A stretch of 64,000 nucleotides of DNA from Paramoeba atlantica (Eukaryota > Discosea), in assembly GCA_977017575.1 (NCBI GenBank), contig CDRNVI010000012.1, positions 434,001 to 498,000 of the forward strand, given 5' to 3'. The position numbers were made by a program, and so were the translations under genes. The notes under the pieces were generated by a model, which saw only the letters and a list, made by a program, of their open reading frames with translations, had not been told where the DNA came from and did no database searches. Of the stretch, positions 48,014 to 56,963 are shown one piece after another (position 1 is the stretch's first letter; each line of letters begins with the position of its first letter).

Positions 48014-48108
48014 TACTCCCCCTGCCATTAATAATGATAATGATAATAACAATAATTTCAAAAAAATAACATTCTTGAGGATTATCATTATTAATGACAG
48101 GGGGAGTA
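48014..48108. repeat. MITE with 28-bp near-perfect inverted ends
   Basis: 95 bp. The ends TACTCCCCCTGCCATTAATA and, reversed, TACTCCCCCTGTCATTAATA continue to ATGATAAT with one mismatch in 28. The outer TA is the probable target duplication. No coding capacity; it looks recent. Confidence 0.85.
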
Positions 48109-48369
48109 ATCCGGACTTAGCAGACCCGTCTTCTGCGCATGTTACACTAGGGAACGAAGTACGCAGCTCTCCCTGCGAGATAGTATGCAGACTTTTTTCT
48201 AAATTTTTTGTATTGCGGAGATCGACTCGCCGAGACTATCAACTCTCCAGGCCGAACTAAAAAAACCGTCTTCTGTCCAGCCTCACGTGAAAACTTCACA
48301 AGTTTTGTTCCCTCCAAGATAAATTTAGCGCAGCCACAGACAAGCACATCTCCAGAGTTCAGAACTCCG

Positions 48370-48640
48370 GTATAAAGTAGGGGAGGGATTCAGAACTTGC
48401 TTAGAAAAACGCGGAGCTATAACCAAGCTCTTTGCCGAGGTGTACAAGGGGAATACGGTGCTCGAAGAGGTCCAGGACTGGCAAAACGCCAGTCCCTCGA
48501 GTCCCTATAAATTCGAAGGGGTCCTAAAGCCAGGTCATTCGACTTTTTTCGGATGATGGGGCGTAGCGACCCCAGCTTCCCGAGCTAACTCACCCGGCGT
48601 CGCATAACAATACGCTAGATATCTATGGTGAGTACGATCA
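48370..48640 (+). ncRNA. Possible structured RNA
   Basis: A gene-free stretch with several local stems: GGACTGGC/GCCAGTCC with AAAAC loop at 48475-48495, TGGGG/CCCCA near 48556-48573, and complementary CTCGAG and CCCTATAAATTCGAAGGGG pieces between. The composition is more balanced than the AT-rich spacers around it. It matches no RNA family I know, and a transposon remnant could equally explain it. The strand is arbitrary. Confidence 0.2.
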
Positions 48641-49086
48641 GGATCTCCTAGAAAATGGCCGGCACTAGTAAATCAAAGCTCTAAATAACTACGCCAGTGC
48701 AGGACATCAGCTTTCCCAACAGAACGAGGGATTGCTGATGATAGAGTGCTGTCCCCACTCTCCAAAGGCACTCGGCGGCTCTCTAAAGGTACTCGGCGGG
48801 GAGATTCTTATTGACCATGTCCACCGGCAACGGTGTGAATTGTCCCAGCCCGCTTCAAAAGAGTACCAGGATCGACGTAGCCCCACATCCCTCGTACGAC
48901 AAATGGGGTTTATTACAGTATGCAGAGTTACAGTATATGAGGTTGATGAGTGAGACCCCAGCGTAATAAAGACCCTAAGATCGCTACATGTATTGATCTT
49001 ACTCATACAGTAAGCTTGGTTTGTAAGCTTCTTTTCTTCCCGAAAGATCAAGAATAATTAAATTTTCTTTACTTTTCCTGCTTCGC
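48641..49086. other. Gene-free stretch, nothing identified
   Basis: Short overlapping frames exist on both strands (48707-49051), none with a recognised motif. CTCGGCGGCTCTCTAAAGGTA repeats in part. Possibly a transposon remnant. Confidence 0.45.
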
Positions 49087-50265
49087 TTAGTGAGATACTT
49101 TTGGCATTTTTAGGTGTGCGCTTAACAGTATTTGGTGTGGATGTAATCCAGTTAAAATTTTAACAGTAGACGCGAGATAGACAAGATTTTCCTCATTATC
49201 AATTGACATTAATGCAACATAGGCATGAACGCGTGAAGTAAACGAATTAGGCGAAATCAATGCACCGATGCTGCCAATAAAATGATACAATGTGAAATTA
49301 CAGTCACATGCAAGACCAAGAGCCGTGTCGCGTTTGCAGGAACAACATTTAAATCTAATATGGTACACAGGCAGCTTAAGAATCACTCTTGGATTGAAAC
49401 ATTCGTCAATCTTCCTTTCCCGCGTGTTCGTACGCGTGCTCTGATCCCTATAGTACGTACTGGGAGCTTTTGGGAAACTAAAGATCCGCAAATAGTTTCC
49501 TGTGATTTCTTTGAAATGGTCCAATTCCAGCCGATGGCAGACCTCTGGTGCGTCAATAACAACGATAACGTTAATCGAAAAAATCTTTATCAAGGTAGTG
49601 ACAATGTCGTAACCCAGCCCTTCAATCCAACCCATAGTATTTACTATTAAATTTAAGTCTGTGTTATTTCTTCGAAAACGCGCTATTTTTGCTGCCAGAT
49701 TTGTGCAAATATTAAAGTACTCACGTACAGTCCTTCCCCTTACATGGTTGTGACCGAAAAAATATGACCCGATAGTATCGTGTGGTATAGATCTCTCGTC
49801 CCAGATCAGGTTTTGTAGAAGCGCGAAATGAACAGAACCAGAAATACCTAAGCTGTTCTGACCTACATCGACATCTGCATAAACTACCTGACGTGATCGT
49901 TTAAGACTAGTATTTACAAAATACTGACATAGTGTGCTTTTGCCCGAGTTTGAAGGACCAACAACTAGTATAGTTGGGGTTCCGCGTCTCGGGACACTGT
50001 AGGAAAACGTTGAAATGAGTGGTTCATACGTTTGGACCAAAAAGTCAAGCACAATATGCGCGTAGAACTCACCAGAAACACGAATGATAGCCCAATAATG
50101 AGGGGAAATAACTATCGTTTTTTTTTCAAAATGAAGTGGACGTTTGCGCAACAAAGAATAACCAAATGCATGTGCTCGACCAGCAACAAGTTCTACTGCA
50201 CCGCTGGTCACACACTCAATATGTAGAGCACCTCTATGCTGATGTAATTCAAATGTGGCCTGCAT
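49087..50265 (-). CDS. CLP1: Pre-mRNA 3'-end processing factor CLP1 (polynucleotide 5'-kinase family)
   Basis: A 392-residue protein. The P-loop VVGPSNSGKSTL is at residues 101-112, followed by VVYADVDVGQNSLGISGSV, the Walker-B-type block typical of CLP1/Grc3, and NLIVNTMGWIEGLGYDI. The N-terminal domain (residues 1-90) and the C-terminal beta domain around 310-390 complete the CLP1 layout. CLP1 belongs to cleavage factor II of mRNA 3' processing and, in animals, to the tRNA-splicing complex, where it phosphorylates RNA 5' ends. The Lys and Ser/Thr of the P-loop are intact, so ATP binding is expected. Slightly shorter than the human protein (425). Confidence 0.92.
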   Translation of the reverse strand: MQATFELHQHRGALHIECVTSGAVELVAGRAHAFGYSLLRKRPLHFEKKTIVISPHYWAIIRVSGEFYAHIVLDFLVQTYEPLISTFSYSVPRRGTPTILVVGPSNSGKSTLCQYFVNTSLKRSRQVVYADVDVGQNSLGISGSVHFALLQNLIWDERSIPHDTIGSYFFGHNHVRGRTVREYFNICTNLAAKIARFRRNNTDLNLIVNTMGWIEGLGYDIVTTLIKIFSINVIVVIDAPEVCHRLELDHFKEITGNYLRIFSFPKAPSTYYRDQSTRTNTRERKIDECFNPRVILKLPVYHIRFKCCSCKRDTALGLACDCNFTLYHFIGSIGALISPNSFTSRVHAYVALMSIDNEENLVYLASTVKILTGLHPHQILLSAHLKMPKVSH

Positions 50266-50466
50266 GATCGTTTCATTATTATTAAGTCTTCGCCACGTCT
50301 AGAAAAAAATAATAAAGCGATTTCAATTTACTGCCATACCGATAAGCTCCGTTAATCCTGTCAATTTTTCTCAGAACAAATGTGCAATGTGCATTATTTT
50401 CTGAAACCGGAGCACAATTTTTTTCCGATACTGTAAGGATACGCTATGTGATACATTATGTATATT

Positions 50467-50503
50467 ATGGGCTGCGGGTGAAACCTCGCCACCCACAGCC
50501 CCA
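50467..50503. repeat. Hairpin repeat with GGCTGCGGGT arm, copy 2
   Basis: ATGGGCTGCGGGTG and, reversed, ATGGGGCTGTGGGTG form a stem around AAACCTCGC. Same family as 18745-18806. Confidence 0.6.
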
Positions 50504-50507
50504 TTTT

Positions 50508-50581
50508 TAGTAGCTGCGTTAAACGAGGTGTTTACCATTGCTACACGTTGAAAACTACCTCCGCGTTTAACGAAGCGACTA
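50508..50581. repeat. Hairpin MITE of the CGTTAAACGCGG family, copy 2
   Basis: 74 bp bounded by TAGTAGCTGCGTTAAACGAG and, reversed, TAGTCGCTTCGTTAAACGCG. Relative of 46646-46744 with a shorter middle. TA at both ends. Confidence 0.75.
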
Positions 50582-51850
50582 AGCAAGAAAACATTGAGCA
50601 AAGTTCAAGAACCTTTCAATTTTTAGGTTCAAATGCCGCATTGGACACTATACAGTTGTCCACTGCCATCCAGTGCCATCCAAAACGGAGATATGAGCGA
50701 GTACCGAAGACCTTTTTTTGATTTGGAGGACCGAAGAACTTTCCATTTCCGCCGGATGTTGTAGGACAAGTGATGGCCATGATATGAAAAAGCGGCTAAT
50801 GTCGGATTCAATTGTACTCATTTTTCAAAAATACGTCTTTTCCTTTCCTTTTGCAAAATAAGATATTTTCTCGTCTCTTCTTGTGCGTGCTCTGTCTTGT
50901 ACATGTGCGGACCTGAGTTGAATTTTAAAGTGAAAGCATGATGGGGACACATCAAAAACTTTTGAAGATTTTTTGCGTTGTGACCGAAGAGAAATGTCCT
51001 CACGATCACGAGGGTTGGAAAGTTCGTCACTCTGTTTCCAGTATTTGTTGGAGGCGATGTAAGCACGTAAGTTTCAGGAAAAGGTTGTCTCGGTTACTTC
51101 CTTACTTTTATTCAGATGTGCGCAAACCGTCCCACAAATTTTAGTTTTGGGTACTTGTAGTACACAAGTACATAAAAGTTAGTCATCCAGTGTCATCCAG
51201 TGCCATCCGCTGCCATCCAAATCTTCATAGTGTCCATTATAAGACCAAAAATGCCATATTTTACCGCGCATTTGGCCCGTTTTTGGCGCCTTACCAGTTG
51301 GGTTATTGTGGCACATCAATTCTTCCACGGGGTTCGTTCCGTTTGTGGCATAGACGTTACGCCACAGATGCTGGAGCGTGCCATTCTTCACATCGTGGAT
51401 CGCCGCGGGCAGTCCTCTTTGTCAACTTCCACTCCAGAACATTGTCATCCTGCTTTCTCCACATCGAATGGTACACCATCGAGTACGTATGCCTACCGCG
51501 GCAGCCCACTTTCGTTTATAATTAATACTCACCCACTTGCAGTTGCTTTTCAGTGTTGGTAGATGCAATAAATGGACGAAAACTATTTGACAATCTCTAA
51601 AATATCATTGTACCCTTTTACAACTGCGAGACCTCGCGAGACCGCGGTTAACGTCACCCGCAGCCCATTAATTATTACTGTGTAACAGCCTGCATTCCTC
51701 TTTATTTTTTCATTGTTTTTGTTCACTTTTTGAATAATCGAGCGTAGAGCGGTAGTTATACAACCACAGCAATATGATACACTAAGGGTGGAGTGAACAT
51801 GATATTTTCACGGGGAACATGAATTGTGAGGTGAACATGCAACATCCTGC
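50582..51850. other. Repeat-rich gap, no host gene seen
   Basis: CTGCCATCCAGTGCCATCCA at about 50665 recurs at about 51190-51220 as a short tandem (CATCCAGTGCCATCC units). Between and after lie broken frames; one at 51200-51560 has a loose Tc1-like C-terminal look, too weak to name. ACCCGCAGCCC near 51655 belongs to the GGCTGCGGGT hairpin family. Confidence 0.5.
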
Positions 51851-52813
51851 TCACGGGTTGAAGCCGTCATTGCAAAGGGTGAGTTCTACTGAAGACGAAT
51901 CACAAGGACTTGTCGAATAAGCAACACGCACCAACCGCTTGTCCGCGCAAGGTGTTCGCGTTATTATTAGACGTGTGGAAATATGGTTTGACCAAGATAA
52001 TCCGAAGGCAGGGACAGTATATCCATCCATACTTCTTACTTGGTTTGAAAAAATGACAGCAACATTATTTAGAATGGCAAAGCTCTTCAGTGTTACAGCG
52101 AGTTCACCAAGGAAGCTCAAAATAGAGTTGTAGTCTGGTTCCTTCAGTTGGGCCCCATATATTTCAGCAAAATCTATAGCGGCAATAGAATCTATAACTA
52201 TTAGCGACAATGGCGTCCCTGTTCGTAATAGCTCATCCGCAAGTTGCTGCATCTGAGAAAGCTGAGTTTTGATTGAACGCCAGTCGCTTTGTTGTGAAAC
52301 AATCAGTCGATCATAAACACTTTCACTCCATTTCTCCGGTACTGTGCATGAATTGAGCAACTGCGTCAATCGATCCGGTTGAAAAGATTCGGTAGAGAAG
52401 TACAGAACGCTGCCTCCATGGAGCAAGACAGAGAGAGCAGTCTGAAGAAGGAGCGTAGTTTTCCCTGCACTCGCAATGCCACATATTTCAGACAAAGTAC
52501 TACGACGAAACCCGCCCTTTAGTACGTTGTCCAAACTAAGTGAACGGGTAGATATTTTTTGAGATTTGTTTTTGAGTTGGTCCCACTGCAGAGGTCTCGG
52601 CAACAACACACTGGCAACGTTCAGAAGTAGACAGTTCCAGATATCTCGTGATATCACACACTCTACAAAGGAATACAAAAATACCGAATCTGCGGCATTA
52701 CGCATCAGAAGTTCCTCCGCGCTTCGCACGCCATTCTTAGCCAGAAAGCACTGCAGTTTTCGTATGATTTCTGCATCCAGCGTTAATTGATCCAGGAGTG
52801 GTGCTAGCAACAT
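51851..52813 (-). CDS. RAD51 paralogue (XRCC3-like) recombinase-type ATPase
   Basis: From the ATG at 52813 the product is 320 residues. The RecA/RAD51 core is visible: LSLDNVLKGGFRRSTLSEICG, Walker A GIASAGKTTLLLQTAL, SVLYFSTESF, and Walker B SLIVIDSIAAI. Near the C terminus VPAFGLSWSNHISTRLII matches the PALGLxWxNxxxxRL segment best known from XRCC3 and other RAD51 paralogues, and NQVRSMDG precedes it. These proteins help RAD51 assembly in homologous recombination. The short N-terminal helical domain fits a paralogue rather than RAD51 itself. The in-frame ATG at 52861 lies inside a palindrome and adds 16 atypical residues. Confidence 0.85.
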   Translation of the reverse strand: MLLAPLLDQLTLDAEIIRKLQCFLAKNGVRSAEELLMRNAADSVFLYSFVECVISRDIWNCLLLNVASVLLPRPLQWDQLKNKSQKISTRSLSLDNVLKGGFRRSTLSEICGIASAGKTTLLLQTALSVLLHGGSVLYFSTESFQPDRLTQLLNSCTVPEKWSESVYDRLIVSQQSDWRSIKTQLSQMQQLADELLRTGTPLSLIVIDSIAAIDFAEIYGAQLKEPDYNSILSFLGELAVTLKSFAILNNVAVIFSNQVRSMDGYTVPAFGLSWSNHISTRLIITRTPCADKRLVRVAYSTSPCDSSSVELTLCNDGFNP

Positions 52814-52853
52814 TATTGGTAAGAAATATGAATTGTATTGAATAAACGTAACG

Positions 52854-52875
52854 TATGACAATGTTCATTGTCATA
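52854..52875. promoter_or_regulatory. 22-bp palindrome upstream of RAD51-paralogue gene
   Basis: TATGACAATG and CATTGTCATA pair perfectly around TT, about 41 bp upstream of the preferred start. Similar core to the palindrome upstream of eIF4E. Confidence 0.4.
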
Positions 52876-53820
52876 TGAATAAAAACTTTTTACTCAAAGG
52901 GGTGACTCTGTGGGAGCACCTAGGATATCTTTCGTCAAAATTTTCTTCCTTTGTTTCTTAATTTTTTCCTGCAATCGGACGATACAGAAATCATACTACT
53001 GGAACTGTTATTCTGCGGGACTTAAACGAGGGTTTCGGCATGTAATACAAGTCAATGAAGCGTCTAACAATCAATAATAATCGACATTTTACTCACTATA
53101 ATTCCATGGACTTACATATGGATCCATACACGGATCCAACATCAGACTTTTATGAAGGCCTGCGTAAGTGGGTTGTGTACAGTATTAAAAGTGTGCTGAA
53201 GCGCCCATGCACTATGTCGGGAAAGCACCCATGTCAGGAAAAGGGGAGTGATATGAAGTAAAAATTTGTCATGTTAGCCCAGCATGTTCTATCCAAGGCC
53301 ATTGAGGATTTTGGACCTCTGCGAAAATGATTCCACCATGTCAGAGCTCCGGCGAAGTTTACTGGGAGCGCCTGGGCAGGAGTCACCCCTCTCACTTCTT
53401 AAATGTTTTCACGTACCCCTGTACACACTGCTTGCAGGAATAGTGGTACGGGCTGCAGACGGTGATGTTCCCGCAAAGTTTCACAGGGATTCACGTTTCA
53501 GAAAGACATCACATCTTCAGTGTGTCGACTCGTAACTCTTCTCTATTATTGTATTTGCTTTTCACACTCAAGTCTTGGTCAAGGCATTGTTCTAGTAGCT
53601 ATTCCACTTTGTACCCTCAAGACCCTATTTTTTCTACACATCTCGTAGTACAACGCAAAGTACCGTGGGCATAGGTGTCTTTAGAATTTTATACGGTCAA
53701 GCCCTCGATGCAGCCGTTCTGGAATCACCTCAACCAGGCTTCGCGAAGTTTCACGAGACTTCTCGAGGTTTCCCCCGAATCCCCTCATGTAATAAACTCA
53801 ATGGTCTCCTGCTAACTTTA
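52876..53820. other. Intergenic region, nothing identified
   Basis: About 950 bp, longer than most spacers here. ATGGATCCATACACGGATCC near 53118 is a small repeat. Plus-strand frames around 53284-53979 show no motif. No gene or element recognised. Confidence 0.5.
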
Positions 53821-54462
53821 TCAAGCCATCTGTCTTTCCAGAAACCTGGTCAATTGCGACGATTCATCGGAAGGACCAATAAAGAAATATTCGGTGTCTA
53901 TATTGCAAAACGGACAACGTACACTCATAGTGTCTATTGTTTTGGTATTCCTAATCGCACAAAGGCTTGCGTGCGATAGCACGTGTCCACACGGCGTAAG
54001 GAAAACAAACTCCTGATTGCATCCAGGATGGATTGTGGGAGTAATAGGACATGCCCATTTCTCTGCGCTATGCAGTCCTGATGAGATCACAGGGTCTAAC
54101 TGTGTTCTAGGAGAAAACAATTTTAAAGTAACCATGTGAGATAACTTTTTTATGTGGGGAACCGCTTGGAAAAATGAGTTTTCGTTCATCTTTGCATCGA
54201 AATTCTCACCGTTCATAGCCTTTTTCCTTGCTTTTTCCCGCTGCTTTCGCGAAATAACTTCTTCCAAGACAAATTCTTTATTATACAATCGCCCTTTTCC
54301 GCAGGCTACGATAGGCTCAACAAGTTCTTTGCCAGAAATCGCACAATTGGTCCATACTTCATGCTGTCTTCGAGCTCTAAGTTCTGTCAAGGAGGTGAAG
54401 GACTCCTTCTGAGTTGTTACAAGAGTGCTCCGTTTGGGCAAGGTTCCACCATCGAGACCCAT
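53821..54462 (-). CDS. RTF2: Replication termination factor 2 (RTF2)
   Basis: The 213-residue product opens with MGLDGGTLPKRSTLVTT, the family signature, followed by WTNCAISGKELVEPIVAC and GRLYNKEFVLEEVI, which form the first half of the C2HC2/modified RING fold. The second half shows FVFLTPCGHVLSHASL and VRCPFCN. RTF2 is a conserved replication-fork protein, a U-box/RING relative tied to fork stalling, DDI1/2-dependent turnover and, in some species, splicing. It is shorter than the human protein (about 306) because the basic C-terminal tail is missing. Confidence 0.93.
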   Translation of the reverse strand: MGLDGGTLPKRSTLVTTQKESFTSLTELRARRQHEVWTNCAISGKELVEPIVACGKGRLYNKEFVLEEVISRKQREKARKKAMNGENFDAKMNENSFFQAVPHIKKLSHMVTLKLFSPRTQLDPVISSGLHSAEKWACPITPTIHPGCNQEFVFLTPCGHVLSHASLCAIRNTKTIDTMSVRCPFCNIDTEYFFIGPSDESSQLTRFLERQMA

Positions 54463-54852
54463 AGGTACTAAACGTTTCTAAATAAAATAAAGAAGGGTAG
54501 AATCAAGGGCACCATAAAAGCAGGAAACTGGCGAAAACAAGAAAAATTGAAATAAAAGGGAACGTACATGAGTCCCAGAAACGATTTCATTCGGAAATAG
54601 TGAAACAATTTATGTCTTCCACAATCTAGCATTGCCCTTTCCCAAGGCTACGGTCGGGGCTGACTCACTGTAGTCAAGTGACAAAATGCGAAGCATCAAA
54701 TAACACCCTGCGAGCTCCTCCGAGAGAGTAGACCCCGATGCAATTTTTTTCTTCCGCCCGCAACGTGATCAAGAAAGATTAGGATCCGATCTCTTACTTC
54801 TTTAAAAATGAGGACAATCCATTATACGCTCCAGAGTTAAGTGTCCGGAGTA
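54463..54852. other. Intergenic region, no gene seen
   Basis: Spacer of 390 bp between two same-strand genes. Nothing recognised. Confidence 0.6.
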
Positions 54853-56211
54853 TTACCCTCCAGGAGATGCCGAAGGAAGACGATAAGACCTCCCAGATCT
54901 CTGCAAAGATCTTGCGTGTGTGATTTTTGTGTGACGGAAGAACTTTCTCCTCGCGTCTGGTGCACTATACTGTGGGTTTGAGTTTACGGGTGGCAAATTA
55001 TAAAGCCCGTGACGCGGGACTCGAGATCCCTTGTCCTGAAAAAAGTACACGTGATCTGCAGCTCCGCTTTTCCATGGACGTGGCCGCGCGTTCTTTCGTA
55101 CAGCACTTTTCCAAAGTTGGTCGCCCTCTGCTTGAACGAATGAAATGCTTTCCTGGTAGTCCGCATCTTCTAAAGTCTCCTTTTTAATATTTTGCATAGT
55201 GCGCATAGTTTGATTAACTTCGGGGTCAACTTTAAAGAGACTCAGCCTCCGATCCAGGACAGTATCAACAACCTCGCGGGATCGAAAGTTCTCGTCCCAT
55301 TTGTTAATTCTCTCCAAGTCTTCCTGCGTAAATTCACGCGGACTGGAAACGTGCTTCCCCTTCGACAGGGAAGGTGCCATGTCCAGAGTGGGGTCACCTC
55401 GTAGAGTTGCCTTCGCCTCGTGAATAAGTGACACATACGGCCACGGTATCCCACTCTCTTTCGAATCCACCCCATCCTTTACACCCTCTCGGTTCCTCTG
55501 CTTCTCCCTCTGTCCCCTTTCCTTGTTCTCCCCAAGCTTGCTGTCCTCTCCCTCCCCTAGCTCAGCCACAACATCCTCCAGCGAAACCACCCCCAAACGG
55601 TAGGCGACTCGAAGCTCCTCCTCGGAGAGCTTGGTCACGTCCCCGCGGAGCTCGTGAAGCCGCCTAAGCAACCCCTCCCGCCGGGACCCACTCATCGGGT
55701 CCAATCCCGGGACGTGACGAAAATACCCCGCGGGGTTACGACGCACCACGTCGTAGAGATCCTCCGAGGCCACGCGGCGGAGGAACGCATCCCGCATCGC
55801 GACCGCGGCACGAACCCCGGAGGGGGGAGACGTGGGGGACTCAGCACTAAACACAGAGCCTTTCGTGTCTCCCGATCCTCTCGCTCCTCGGTCCCTAGCA
55901 GTCTCGTTTTCATGATTCACTCGTTCCTGCTGCTGCGGCAACACAACCGGTGCTGCTCGATTTATCACATGCTCGGTTTCTTGCGTGGGATTGGAAGAGA
56001 AGAATTGTGACCTCAGGCTCTCCCATGTATTTTTGTGTTCTTGTGTACGATTTGGTGAAGAGGGGGATAGGGGGCACTCTGTGGTCTCGTGTTCAGATAG
56101 GGGTGGGGGCTGCGATGGGGTGTGATCGGTAGAGGAAGGATCGGGGGGAAAAGGATCAAGATTGGCGATAGGTTTGCGTCGGAGATGACGCAGGAGGCTT
56201 CGTGCTAACAT
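54853..56211 (-). CDS. Protein of unknown function with mitochondrial-type N terminus
   Basis: A 452-residue frame. The N terminus (MLARSLLRHLRRKP) is a typical basic amphipathic mitochondrial presequence. Residues about 15-130 are Pro/Ser/Thr-rich low complexity, then a helical part (MRDAFLRRVASEDLYDVVRR, then LSEEELRVAYRLGVVSLEDV) and a charged C-terminal region with REFTQEDLERINKWDENFR. I recognise no family; the helical middle with ELRVAYRLG could be a DnaJ-homologue-type or assembly-factor domain, but this is unproven. The 5' half sits in a GC island, C-rich left of about 55750 and G-rich right of 56040. Confidence 0.55.
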   Translation of the reverse strand: MLARSLLRHLRRKPIANLDPFPPDPSSTDHTPSQPPPLSEHETTECPLSPSSPNRTQEHKNTWESLRSQFFSSNPTQETEHVINRAAPVVLPQQQERVNHENETARDRGARGSGDTKGSVFSAESPTSPPSGVRAAVAMRDAFLRRVASEDLYDVVRRNPAGYFRHVPGLDPMSGSRREGLLRRLHELRGDVTKLSEEELRVAYRLGVVSLEDVVAELGEGEDSKLGENKERGQREKQRNREGVKDGVDSKESGIPWPYVSLIHEAKATLRGDPTLDMAPSLSKGKHVSSPREFTQEDLERINKWDENFRSREVVDTVLDRRLSLFKVDPEVNQTMRTMQNIKKETLEDADYQESISFVQAEGDQLWKSAVRKNARPRPWKSGAADHVYFFQDKGSRVPRHGLYNLPPVNSNPQYSAPDARRKFFRHTKITHARSLQRSGRSYRLPSASPGG

Positions 56212-56446
56212 GGTGAAATGGGTTTTTTAGGGGTGAGTTAGAAAGAGGGATGTGTTAGAAAACAAGGATGAAGAGAGGGCCATGTTTCAGAGAGGATAGC
56301 TTGTATGACGAACAAAATACTTGGCCACTTTTTTAGTGGTAAACTCTTTTTCACTGACATACTTCACCACAAATCAGGGTTTTTACTGGACAGATGCCAT
56401 TTCTCTTCCCAACCGACGTCAGTTCAAGAAGGTTTGTAAACTCATT

Positions 56447-56734
56447 TTAGAATGAAGGCCGCTCTCGAACAGGCTTTCGAATGCATGACGGAATCGTCGC
56501 GTCCTCGAACGTAGTCCGCGCGGAATAGAACGAACGATGTATCGGCTGAAATACAAGCGACTGACAGTAAGCACGTAAGATCAATTGAGATCCAATGATG
56601 CCACTTATGACGGTGATTAGTGGTCGCAGACCCGCGGTATCACTGGATAAAATTAATGCTAGTGCTGGTGTGAGGAAGAGCGCTATGCCCAGTACAAGTA
56701 ACGATAAAGAAAACAAGGTCTTCTGATGGGTCAT
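56447..56734 (-). CDS. Small two-helix membrane protein
   Basis: A 95-residue frame with two hydrophobic segments, TLFSLSLLVLGIALFLTPALALIL and LITVISGIIGSQLILRAY, and a short polar C terminus. It lies in line with the gene row, with spacers of about 235 and 230 bp. The GGIIGSQL-like second helix faintly recalls the oligosaccharyltransferase accessory KRTCAP2, but the match is too weak to claim. Real-gene status rests on place, strand and two clean membrane segments. Confidence 0.5.
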   Translation of the reverse strand: MTHQKTLFSLSLLVLGIALFLTPALALILSSDTAGLRPLITVISGIIGSQLILRAYCQSLVFQPIHRSFYSARTTFEDATIPSCIRKPVRERPSF

Positions 56735-56963
56735 TGTATTTTGTAAACGAAATTAAGAAAACAGTGTACTGTTAAGCCAATATAGATTCGCTAAGCAGGA
56801 AACATACAAAAAAATTCATGAGGTCAGTAACATCTGTCACCAGCCATCAGAGTGAGAAATAAACATACTGAATATACTATACTCAAGATAGCAAAGTTAG
56901 AATAAGAGTGACAATGTGAAAGATTTTTTCTAAGAAAATTCACATTTTCCTGACAAAATTTCC

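Noticed and set aside
48707-49051. 114-codon minus-strand frame between repeats and CLP1
   Set aside because: No motif, an equally long frame on the opposite strand, and location in repeat debris; probably chance.
51200-51562. Mariner C-terminal fragment in overlapping plus-strand frames
   Set aside because: Only a loose resemblance around 51360-51420 and no catalytic motif; not enough to call.
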